From: an uncultured Clostridia bacterium
GTDB lineage: Bacteria; Bacillota; Clostridia; HGM11327
Reading direction: 5' to 3'
Length of the DNA stretch: 6,227 nucleotides
Assembly (NCBI GenBank): GCA_905210525.1
Contig: CAJLXE010000103.1
Coordinates: 1 to 6,227 of the forward strand
Shown here piece after piece: positions 1 to 6,203 of the stretch. The notes beneath the pieces are model-generated. The model made no database searches, was not told the origin of the DNA, and saw only the letters and a list, made by a program, of their open reading frames with translations. A program made the translations under genes and the position numbers. Every line of letters begins with the position of its first letter. Positions within the stretch are counted from its first letter, which is position 1.

Positions 1-2039
1 TCGGTCACAGCGGCTCGGGAAAGACGACTTTGACAGAAGCATTAATGTTCAACGCTAAGGTGACAGACAGACTCGGCAGGGTCGATAATGCAACGGCGGC
101 ATCTGACTTTGATCAAGAAGAGAAAAAAAGAAAAATATCAATTTCTGCGGCTGTTGCACCTATAATGCGTAAAGACTGCAAGATAAATCTTATAGACGTT
201 CCCGGATATTTTGACTTTGAAGGCGAAATGATAGAAGCGTGTACTGCTGCCGAAGGCGCCGTAATCGTTATAAACGGAACAAACGGCATAGAAGTCGGCG
301 CGGAAAAAGCATGGGCAGAGTGCAAGCGCCGCGGCGTATCCATGATGATGTTTGTAAGTCAGATAGACAAGGAACACGTTGATTTTGCAAAGATAGTCGA
401 AGACGCAAAACGCATATTCGGTAAAAGTATAGCGCCTATCCAGCTGCCTATATATGAAAACGGTTCTTTTATGGGAATAGTAGATGTTGTGCATATGACG
501 GCTCACGACACGAGAACGCCGGAATCAAAAGAGATACCTATTCCGGAATCTATGAGAGATCAGATTGACGAGGTTCTTGAGCTTCTTACGGAGGCGGTTG
601 CGGAAACGGATGATGATTTGCTCACGAAATACTTTGACGAAGGCAAACTTTCATCGGATGAAATTCGCTTTGCAATGAGAAAAGGCACAATAGCAGGTAC
701 GCTTGTTCCTGTGTTGTGCGGCTCGGGCTACAACAATGCGGGTATTGATTTGCTCGCAAGGCAGATTGCTCATTACCTGCCGTCGCCTGTTGACGTACCG
801 CCTATGATTGCGGAATCCGGGGAAGATGAAGTAGAAGTGCCGTGCGATCCCAATGCTCCTTTTTCGGCAATTATATTCAAAACTGTAGTGGATCAGTTTG
901 TGGGCAAGTTGTCATTGTTTAAGGTTATATCGGGAAAAGTATCGCCGGGCATGACAGTTTATAATCCGAACCGTGATCTGGATGAAAAAATAGGTAACGT
1001 GTACAGCATTGTATGCGACAAGCAAAATGCAGAGCAAGTAATAGAAGCCGGCGATATCGGTGCTTTCTCAAAGCTTGTAAAAACAAAGACGGGTGATACG
1101 CTTTGCGACAGAGCAAGAGTGGTCAAATTTCCGGCAATGGAATTCCCGGCACCGTCAATAAGCATAGCGATAGACTGCGAGAAAGCCGGAGATGAAGATA
1201 AAGTATTTACCGGACTTAAAAAGCTTACAGACGAAGATAAAACGTTTAAGGTTGAGAAAAATTCCGAAACGGGGCAGACTCTTATTTCCGGTACGGGCGA
1301 AATGCAGATGGATGTTATAGCAAGCAAGCTGAAAGCAAAATTCGGCGTAGGTATAAAGCCTGTGGAAAGACGCGTTGCATACAGAGAGACGATTCGCAAG
1401 CCCGTGAGTGTTGAAGGAAAACATAAGAAACAATCCGGTGGACACGGACAGTACGGTCATGTTTGGATACGTTTTGAACCTATTACGGATTCGGAAGAAA
1501 GATTTGTGTTCGGAGATGAAGTTGTAGGCGGAGTTGTTCCGAAAGGATTTATTCCGGCAGTTGAAAAGGGACTCAACGAGGCTATTGACAGAGGTCCTTT
1601 GGCGGGATATCCGATAACAGGGCTTAAGGCAACGCTTTATGACGGCTCGTATCACCCTGTTGATTCAAATGAAATGTCATTCAAAATGGCTGCAAAGATT
1701 GCATTCAGAAAGCTTGATACGGCGTCACCTGTTCTTCTTGAACCTATAATGTCTGTAACGGTGTGCGTACCGGATGATTACATGGGCGATATTATAGGTG
1801 ATCTCAATAAGCGCAGAGGCAGAATAATGGGTATGGATGCCGCAGGCAAGGGACAACAGCAGATACTTGCGGAGGTTCCGGAAGCGGAAATATTTAAATA
1901 TGCAACGGATTTGAGATCTATGACTCAGGGCAAAGGAACATTTAAAGCGGAGTTTATAAGATATGAAGAAGTTCCTGCAATGATAAGCACAAAGATAGTT
2001 GAGGAAGCAAAAAAGAATATGTCTGATGAAGATGAATAA
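1..2039 (+). CDS. Elongation factor G-like GTPase (EF-G2 type), 5'-truncated by window edge
   Basis: Translational GTPase with EF-G architecture. The reading frame is open from base 3 (bases 1-2 end the preceding codon), giving 678 visible residues; roughly 15 N-terminal residues lie outside the window. A TTG at 30 is internal, because the P-loop GHSGSGKTTL is encoded just before it. Visible residues (numbered from base 3): P-loop 1-10; switch I with RKISI near 43-47; G3 motif DVPGYFDF 65-72; G4-equivalent SQID 119-122; G5-like CGSGY near 239-243; domain II about 286-370; domain III about 384-455 with GTGEMQMDV; domain IV about 460-575 with GGHGQYGHVWI and tip loop YHPVDSNEMSF; domain V to the end with LRSMTQGKGTFKAEF. 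Canonical EF-G has DTPGH and NKxD. Here the catalytic His is Tyr, and Asn and Lys of G4 are Ser and Gln. Tyr at G3 also occurs, to my knowledge, in mycobacterial EF-G2. A ribosome-associated accessory role is inferred; the exact function is unknown. It is not a tetracycline ribosomal-protection protein by these motifs. Confidence 0.93.
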   Translation, partial: GHSGSGKTTLTEALMFNAKVTDRLGRVDNATAASDFDQEEKKRKISISAAVAPIMRKDCKINLIDVPGYFDFEGEMIEACTAAEGAVIVINGTNGIEVGAEKAWAECKRRGVSMMMFVSQIDKEHVDFAKIVEDAKRIFGKSIAPIQLPIYENGSFMGIVDVVHMTAHDTRTPESKEIPIPESMRDQIDEVLELLTEAVAETDDDLLTKYFDEGKLSSDEIRFAMRKGTIAGTLVPVLCGSGYNNAGIDLLARQIAHYLPSPVDVPPMIAESGEDEVEVPCDPNAPFSAIIFKTVVDQFVGKLSLFKVISGKVSPGMTVYNPNRDLDEKIGNVYSIVCDKQNAEQVIEAGDIGAFSKLVKTKTGDTLCDRARVVKFPAMEFPAPSISIAIDCEKAGDEDKVFTGLKKLTDEDKTFKVEKNSETGQTLISGTGEMQMDVIASKLKAKFGVGIKPVERRVAYRETIRKPVSVEGKHKKQSGGHGQYGHVWIRFEPITDSEERFVFGDEVVGGVVPKGFIPAVEKGLNEAIDRGPLAGYPITGLKATLYDGSYHPVDSNEMSFKMAAKIAFRKLDTASPVLLEPIMSVTVCVPDDYMGDIIGDLNKRRGRIMGMDAAGKGQQQILAEVPEAEIFKYATDLRSMTQGKGTFKAEFIRYEEVPAMISTKIVEEAKKNMSDEDE

Positions 2040-2059
2040 TGTGAACTTTTAATAAAAAC

Positions 2060-2110
2060 AACGGCAGATAAGGTAAGCTTAATGCAAAACTTTATCTGCC
2101 GTTATTTTTT
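2060..2110. terminator. Intrinsic terminator between convergent genes, possibly bidirectional
   Basis: A perfect 12-bp inverted repeat (2060-2071 with 2092-2103, arm aacggcagataa) extends by a G-U, a G-C and a T-A pair to a 15-bp stem with a 14-nt loop. On the plus strand it is followed by ATTTTTT, which terminates the EF-G-like gene 20 bp after its stop. On the minus strand the opposite flank reads GTTTTTATT, so the same hairpin can also end the fucosidase operon, whose stop is at 2127. Forward function is well supported; reverse function is plausible but its T-tract is interrupted. Confidence 0.9.
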
Positions 2111-2126
2111 ACTTTATATAAGCGGA

Positions 2127-3113
2127 TTAATCATCCCATTCGGGCATAAGCTCCGGATGAGCCTTTACATATTCGCCTAATTCGGCTATTCTCTGATATT
2201 CAAGCTCCGTGAGATCGCCCTGAGAGTTTGGTCCGAAGTTCAGGAGCAGGTTGCCGTTGTATTTACGGGCTACATTGAACCATTCTATGAATGTTTCAAC
2301 AGGCTTTATGTTCCATTCATCATAAACCGTATATCCCCAGCACTGACTGCCTTCGTGGCAAAGCTCCCACCACTTGCCTTCGAGTTTCTCATGATATCTT
2401 TCCTCAGTGGGTAATTCACATTCAAGAGATTCAAAATCTGTACCTGAGCCTCTGCCGATAACTATTCCCGGCTGCAGTGCTCTTATTTCTTCTTCCGACA
2501 TCATATCAAATCCGTTGCCGTCGAACCAGATAAGATCAATTTTGCCGTAACGGGTGAGAAGTTCATATATCTGACCTCTGCCTATTGCACGCTCATATTC
2601 TTTGAGCGGAGCCGGTGCCGGAGGTGCATTGTCATGCCAGCCGCCGAGTTCCGGTTTATATGCAAATTTATTGTAGTTGCGAGTTGTGTAAAAATCCGGA
2701 GGGGAGAAGTAGAAACCTACTTTGATACCGTTTTTACGGCAAGCGTCAACATATTCGCCTACGAGATCTCTGCCGTCCATGTAATTTCTTGTGTTGAATT
2801 CGCCGTATTCGCTCGGCCAAAGTGCATAAGAATCATGATGACGTGTTGTGAGAACCGCATAACGGAAGCCTGCGTCCTTGGCTGCTTTGAGCCATTTGTC
2901 AGGATTATATCTGTTGGGATAGAAGCGCTTTGCAAGCGAAAAATATTCTTCCGGTGTGCAATATCTGGGTGTAAACGGATGATGGCGCATCATTGACCAT
3001 GATATATCGAGCATACCGTCAACGGAACTGATGCCCCAATGGAAGAATATACCGAGACCTGCTTTGGGGAACCACTGCGCGTCCGGATGTGTGTTTTTTG
3101 ATTTTAATTCCAT
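2127..3113 (-). CDS. Alpha-L-fucosidase, GH29 family, short cytoplasmic form
   Basis: Retaining glycoside hydrolase expected to release L-fucose from fucosylated oligosaccharides. The 328 residues cover the GH29 barrel in order: GIFFHWGISS (21-30); KAAKDAGFRYAVLTTRHHD (76-94), with the HHD substrate-binding signature; DLVGEYVDACRKNGIKVGFYFSPPDFY (116-142); IDLIWFDGNG (192-201), whose Asp198 matches the GH29 nucleophile; and NGNLLLNFGPNSQGDL (286-301). The acid/base is less clear: Glu231 or Glu233 in the DFESLECELP stretch are candidates by family alignment from memory. Many bacterial GH29 enzymes are clearly longer and carry a C-terminal beta-sandwich; this one ends just after the barrel. No signal peptide or membrane segment is seen, so it is probably cytosolic. 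The ATG start is supported by AGAAAGGA 6 nt upstream. It is the second gene of an operon, 58 bp after the beta-helix gene, with no terminator between them. Family assignment is strong; linkage specificity cannot be read. Confidence 0.93.
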   Translation of the reverse strand: MELKSKNTHPDAQWFPKAGLGIFFHWGISSVDGMLDISWSMMRHHPFTPRYCTPEEYFSLAKRFYPNRYNPDKWLKAAKDAGFRYAVLTTRHHDSYALWPSEYGEFNTRNYMDGRDLVGEYVDACRKNGIKVGFYFSPPDFYTTRNYNKFAYKPELGGWHDNAPPAPAPLKEYERAIGRGQIYELLTRYGKIDLIWFDGNGFDMMSEEEIRALQPGIVIGRGSGTDFESLECELPTEERYHEKLEGKWWELCHEGSQCWGYTVYDEWNIKPVETFIEWFNVARKYNGNLLLNFGPNSQGDLTELEYQRIAELGEYVKAHPELMPEWDD

Positions 3114-3119
3114 AAAAAT

Positions 3120-3127
3120 TCCTTTCT
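3120..3127 (-). promoter_or_regulatory. Ribosome binding site of the fucosidase gene
   Basis: AGAAAGGA on the minus strand, 6 nt before the ATG at 3113. It fixes the start codon and shows independent translation initiation within the two-gene transcript. Confidence 0.85.
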
Positions 3128-3171
3128 TATAAATAAAACGGTGCGATGCCGATTAAAAGTTTATACCGTAA

Positions 3172-5364
3172 TTACAGTATCATGACATCGGCTTCCGAAT
3201 CTATTTTCATATTTTCACCGCAGTTTTCAAATTTGTTGTCTGCCGTAAGCACGCCGCGTGCAGCTCCGGTTATTGCAAGTCCGCAGTATGCACCGTCAAC
3301 ACTGTTGCCTTGTATTATGACGTCTCTCATACAGCCTTCCTGCTTGCCAATAGAATCGGCTCTCATGTAACAGAATTCGTTGAGCTTGTTGCCTCTCATA
3401 AGTATACCGAAATCAATATCAGGTATATCTACGCCCATTGTTCTGAGGAAGCTTTGACCTGACGAATTGTCAATATTGAGGTCATACAGCATATGGAGGT
3501 ACAGTCCGTCGGAAAGTCTGTTGTTTACGAAAGATACATACCAATTCGGCATATATGTGTCGTATATGTCTTTTGCCCAGCCAAAGAATCCGCCCGCTTG
3601 TGCAGATGTACACGAATCGAGCACTGTATTTGTCTGAGTTCCGAAAAGCTGAAAATGTCCGCCGTCGTAAACCGAGTTTGCAACAAAGTAGAATCGGTCT
3701 CTTATTTCGGCGAGCGATATTATCGAGTTTTCGTCCGGCTGTACTTCAAAAGGTTCTTCTGTTTTTATTATGCGCCCGTGATTTTGAGCGATACGTCTGA
3801 ATTGACCGAATCCTTTACCTGTTATTATAAACATTCCGTAGCCGACTCTTGCGGAATCCTCAAATACAGGGTCATAAGGCAGTTCAAAAGTGGTATCGTC
3901 TATGATTTTGACGGTGCCGTTGTAGTCACCTCTGCCCATATCGGTTGTAAACGATTCGCGGTTATTGTCTATAACGTGCTGGATTCTGTTTCTGGAAAAA
4001 TATATTCCTTCACCGCTTATGCCGAGAGTCATGCAGTCAAAAAGGTTATCTTCTATTATTGCGCTTCTGCAATGTCCTATCGGAGTCCAATGACGCACAT
4101 TGGCACGGAACTTGTTGCGCTTGATCTGAACATGACTTTTTCTGCCGAAATAGAATGATGCGGCAGATACTCTGAATTCGCTGTCTGTAATCTGAACGTT
4201 GTCGCCGTTTATCACAAATATATTGCATTTGGTGTCGTGACCCGTTCCGCGCACTTCCATACGGCAGCGTTTTTCATATTCCATGTTTCCCGCAACCTTA
4301 GGACCGGCAACTGCGTTTGTGAATATTCTTACATTGTGTATATATATGTCTTTTGCCGGCTTTTCCGGAGTTCCTACTTTGAACATTCCTCCTATTCTGG
4401 TGCCTGCTATTGTTATGTTGCTTACTTCAAATTCCGTTTCGGCTGTGAACATAGTTTCCGGAAGTTCATCGAGCTCCCATTGCACGCTTGTCCAGAATAT
4501 CAGCGTATTTGTAAGACCGTCCCCGCGAATGACTGTTTTAGGCGGAATACAGAATGTTTTTGTAAGGTAATATGAACCCTTCGGAATGTACATAATACCG
4601 CCGCCGTTTTCTTTTATTGCTTCAAGTGTTTTGTCAAATGCGTCGTTGCAGAGCGTTCTGTGCGTTCCAACCGCACCGTAATCCGTTACATTGAATATAT
4701 CCTGAGGCCAGAGTGAACGCGGAGCTTCGCCTATCGCGACTTCAAACGGCATACTCCATGCAGTAGCGCCGCCGAATGTGTTTGATACGGAAATAAGATA
4801 ATTCCCGTTCGGCATATTGTCCGGAACACGTACTTCAATAGAATAATTATCATATACCTTTATTATTTCTAAAGGAATATATTTGCCGTCTGCAATAAGT
4901 GCCGCTTCGGCTTTGCCGTACGGTGCGAGATTTGAGCCGATTACACGGATTGTTCCGCCTTTTGTTGCGATGCCGCCCTCGTCGCCCATTATTTCTTCAA
5001 TACGCGGTACGTTTATATATACCGTTTTATCGGAAATTGAAAGAGAATAAACTCCTTCACCTATATCACACGGCAGTCTGAATTTGAATGAAGCATCTGT
5101 CTTTTGCAGAATTTCAGGAAAATATATTTTATCACCTTCCACGGGAGTGCTTGCGGTTTTCTTTTCGGTGTCTGTGGGAAGTCTGTTATACTGTGAATCC
5201 AATATAAAACCATACTTACCTTTGTTGTCAAGACGCGACAGACGAACGGAGTTTATTTCCGAAAGCCCGGAGCCGCATATCTGAACAAAGTCACCGGGTT
5301 TGCACCATGTGTTTCCGTGATAATATATTACGGTTGCCATAATAATTTTACCAGTTCCTTTCAT
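3172..5364 (-). CDS. Right-handed beta-helix protein with IPT/TIG-like N-terminal modules (pectate-lyase-like superfamily)
   Basis: 730 residues, no recognised exact function. Residues about 10-120 and 121-212 look like two beta-sandwich modules of the IPT/TIG type (PGDFVQICGSGL, GGTIRVIGSNLAPYG, NGNYLISVSNTFGGATAW). At 222-290 comes the entry to a pectate-lyase-type beta-helix (IFNVTDYGAVG, then ENGGGIMYIPKGSYYLTKTF and TVIRGDGLTNT). Residues 312-720 are coil repeats of the form N/D-x-V/I-x-I-x-x-N/D-x-F (NVQITDSEFRVS, HVQIKRNKFRAN, AIIEDNLFD, VIIQGNSVD, LTADNKFENC). An insertion at about 475-552 carries GKGFGQFRRI and PDENSIISL, a segment also seen in other beta-helix and tail-type proteins. 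About 14 cysteines and no signal peptide suggest a cytosolic protein. Likely a carbohydrate-active lyase, hydrolase or binding protein acting with the downstream fucosidase; this is inference from context and fold. The start is uncertain: ATG at 5364 has no Shine-Dalgarno sequence, and ATG at 5340 (protein beginning MATVIYYHG) has AAAGGA only at a long 15-nt spacing. Confidence 0.88.
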   Translation of the reverse strand: MKGTGKIIMATVIYYHGNTWCKPGDFVQICGSGLSEINSVRLSRLDNKGKYGFILDSQYNRLPTDTEKKTASTPVEGDKIYFPEILQKTDASFKFRLPCDIGEGVYSLSISDKTVYINVPRIEEIMGDEGGIATKGGTIRVIGSNLAPYGKAEAALIADGKYIPLEIIKVYDNYSIEVRVPDNMPNGNYLISVSNTFGGATAWSMPFEVAIGEAPRSLWPQDIFNVTDYGAVGTHRTLCNDAFDKTLEAIKENGGGIMYIPKGSYYLTKTFCIPPKTVIRGDGLTNTLIFWTSVQWELDELPETMFTAETEFEVSNITIAGTRIGGMFKVGTPEKPAKDIYIHNVRIFTNAVAGPKVAGNMEYEKRCRMEVRGTGHDTKCNIFVINGDNVQITDSEFRVSAASFYFGRKSHVQIKRNKFRANVRHWTPIGHCRSAIIEDNLFDCMTLGISGEGIYFSRNRIQHVIDNNRESFTTDMGRGDYNGTVKIIDDTTFELPYDPVFEDSARVGYGMFIITGKGFGQFRRIAQNHGRIIKTEEPFEVQPDENSIISLAEIRDRFYFVANSVYDGGHFQLFGTQTNTVLDSCTSAQAGGFFGWAKDIYDTYMPNWYVSFVNNRLSDGLYLHMLYDLNIDNSSGQSFLRTMGVDIPDIDFGILMRGNKLNEFCYMRADSIGKQEGCMRDVIIQGNSVDGAYCGLAITGAARGVLTADNKFENCGENMKIDSEADVMIL

Positions 5365-5420
5365 GAGGTTATTTGATGCCGTCTTTTGGCAAACTGTTCT
5401 GTTTTTAATTCAAAAACCAA

Positions 5421-5441
5421 CACTGTAATTATAACACAGTG
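5421..5441. promoter_or_regulatory. Candidate operator: CACTGT-N9-ACAGTG dyad centred on the -10 box
   Basis: Perfect 6-bp arms (5421-5426 and 5436-5441) around a 9-bp spacer. The dyad centre (5431) coincides with the TATAAT box (5428-5433) of the operon promoter, so a bound protein would cover about -20 to +1 and block RNA polymerase. This geometry is typical of a local repressor responding to the pathway's sugar. No regulator gene lies in the window, and I do not recognise the site as belonging to a named family. Confidence 0.6.
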
Positions 5442-5455
5442 AAATATCAAGTCAA
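5428..5455 (-). promoter_or_regulatory. Sigma-A promoter of the beta-helix/fucosidase operon
   Basis: Minus-strand TTGACT (-35, 5450-5455) and TATAAT (-10, 5428-5433) with a 16-bp spacer, close to the housekeeping consensus. The predicted transcription start is near 5421, giving a leader of about 57 nt to the ATG at 5364 (about 81 nt to the alternative ATG at 5340). No CcpA-type cre site was seen nearby. Confidence 0.82.
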
Positions 5456-5984
5456 GAATAAATTAATGATATTTTAAAATGTATCGGGCGGCAGAGAAAT
5501 GTTATAAAAAGTCGATTTTCATAATATATATTCACATTTGATTTTATCGGTTTTTACGCATAATTTTGCTTGTAGAGAGATGCTTGCCGAAATAAGATTT
5601 AGAGGTGCGGACAGTAGGCGAACAGATTGTTGCAAAAGAGGAGTATTGTGATATATCACCTGAAATGAAAGATAAAAACGGATAAAAATATTCACTTATG
5701 TTCCGATTGATATATGTTTTAAGAGAAGCGTTTGATTTGCACGGATATGTTTTATATTGCAATTTGAGTGTATATTTTTGGTTCGGTAATGGATTTGCTG
5801 ATTTTTATTGAAAATTTTATTGAAAATCAACTGTAATGGGTGCTTTATTAATGTAGAGTTATGCTATAATTGAATGCGGCAATATTTTTTGTTTGTAATG
5901 AAATCTTGTGAATGTAAAAAGATATAAAAATACAATCTTATATGGCTTAAATGTTATAAAAGGCGGAATAAATTTAAATTCTGA
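5456..5984. other. AT-rich intergenic stretch without a convincing gene
   Basis: About 530 bp, clearly more AT-rich than the flanking genes. Its open frames lack ribosome binding sites and recognisable domains. Small features seen: a 12-bp palindrome GTGATATATCAC at 5648-5659; a perfect tandem pair of TTTTATTGAAAA at 5803-5826; and a 13-bp direct repeat AAATGTTATAAAA at 5497-5509 and 5949-5961. A plus-strand frame at 5596-5682 (29 codons ending in GEQIVAKEEYCDISPEMKDKNG) reads more like protein than its surroundings and may be a gene remnant. If the promoters at 6100-6128 and beyond are active, this stretch is the body or tail of their transcript. Confidence 0.6.
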
Positions 5985-6035
5985 ATATTTCTTTTGCAAT
6001 ACGTTTATATAGTGCACGTACTGCAAAAGAAATAT
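5985..6035. repeat. Long imperfect hairpin (14 bp perfect stem plus 5 bp)
   Basis: The arm ATATTTCTTTTGCA (5985-5998) is perfectly complementary to 6022-6035. After one A/C mismatch, TACGT (6000-6004) pairs with ACGTA (6016-6020), leaving an 11-nt loop. No T-tract follows on either strand, so it is not a standard terminator. On the minus strand it begins about 58 nt after the predicted start of the 6100-6128 promoter, so it could be the core of a structured leader or small RNA. A tiny palindromic repeat element is the alternative. Confidence 0.7.
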
Positions 6036-6045
6036 AATCGGAAAT

Positions 6046-6072
6046 TTGCGAAGAAGTACAAATTCTATGCAA
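6046..6072. promoter_or_regulatory. Repeated operator-like element, copy 2
   Basis: The 27-bp dyad TTGC-N2-AGAA-N7-TTCT-N2-GCAA. Its 6052-6072 part matches 6155-6175 at 20 of 21 positions (core agaagtacaaattcta). It lies roughly +21 to +47 relative to the predicted minus-strand start near 6093. That position would suit a roadblock repressor site or an RNA hairpin in the leader. Confidence 0.5.
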
Positions 6073-6086
6073 TACCGGACAATTTT

Positions 6087-6098
6087 TTGATATATCAA
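6087..6098. promoter_or_regulatory. 12-bp palindrome TTGATATATCAA overlapping a predicted transcription start
   Basis: A perfect palindrome directly downstream of the -10 box at 6100-6105 and spanning the predicted start near 6093. A similar palindrome, GTGATATATCAC, is at 5648-5659. In AT-rich DNA this may be chance, so an operator role is only a possibility. Confidence 0.25.
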
Positions 6099-6099
6099 T

Positions 6100-6128
6100 A
6101 TAATATCATAATTTGATTTTTTTGTCAA
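6100..6128 (-). promoter_or_regulatory. Near-consensus sigma-A promoter, inner copy, directed leftward
   Basis: Minus-strand TTGACA (6123-6128), a 17-bp spacer (6106-6122) and TATTAT (6100-6105). The -35 box and spacing are ideal and the -10 box has one deviation. The predicted start is near 6093. No gene begins within reach. The transcript would pass the dyad at 6046-6072 and the hairpin at 5985-6035, then run toward the operon promoter more than 600 nt away. Confidence 0.7.
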
Positions 6129-6152
6129 GCTTTACGCAGATTTGCAATAAGG

Positions 6153-6175
6153 GTAGAAGTACAAATTCTACGCAA
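6153..6175. promoter_or_regulatory. Repeated operator-like element, copy 1
   Basis: The dyad GTAGAA-N7-TTCTAC at 6153-6171 sits inside the second copy of the 21-bp direct repeat (6155-6175; other copy at 6052-6072, one mismatch). It lies about +22 to +44 from the predicted start of the outer promoter (near 6197), the same offset as in the other copy. Confidence 0.5.
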
Positions 6176-6203
6176 AATAATAAACAAATTTGCATACACA
6201 AAT

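Noticed and set aside
1..2039. Tetracycline ribosomal-protection protein instead of an EF-G-like factor
   Set aside because: DVPGY and SQID, the EF-G-type domain IV loop (YHPVDSNEMSF) and the LRSMTQGKGTF domain V motif fit EF-G2-type proteins rather than the Tet(M) family.
3493..4158. 221-codon plus-strand open frame inside the beta-helix gene
   Set aside because: It is antisense to a clearly coding frame with strong fold signatures, and its own translation shows no family motif.
5377..5391. TGCC-N7-GGCA mini-hairpin in the operon leader
   Set aside because: Four base pairs only and no associated T-tract; too weak to call a regulatory structure.
5541..5689. Imperfect inverted repeats (ATTTTATCGGTTTTTA and AAAAACGGATAAAAAT) bracketing about 115 bp, considered as a mobile element
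   Set aside because: Homopolymer-rich arms with mismatches, no target duplication and no transposase; explained by base composition.
5544..5762. 72-codon minus-strand open frame
   Set aside because: TTG start without a Shine-Dalgarno sequence, no recognisable motif, and it lies opposite the frame considered as a possible remnant.
5842..5870. Plus-strand extended -10 (TGcTATAAT at 5862-5870)
   Set aside because: There is no -35 box at proper spacing (GCTTTA) and no gene downstream in the window. Such matches are expected by chance in DNA this AT-rich.
5859..6128. 89-codon minus-strand open frame
   Set aside because: Its TTG start is the -35 box of the predicted promoter, upstream of the transcription start. 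It has no ribosome binding site, and its composition is simply that of AT-rich DNA (rich in I, F, K, Y).
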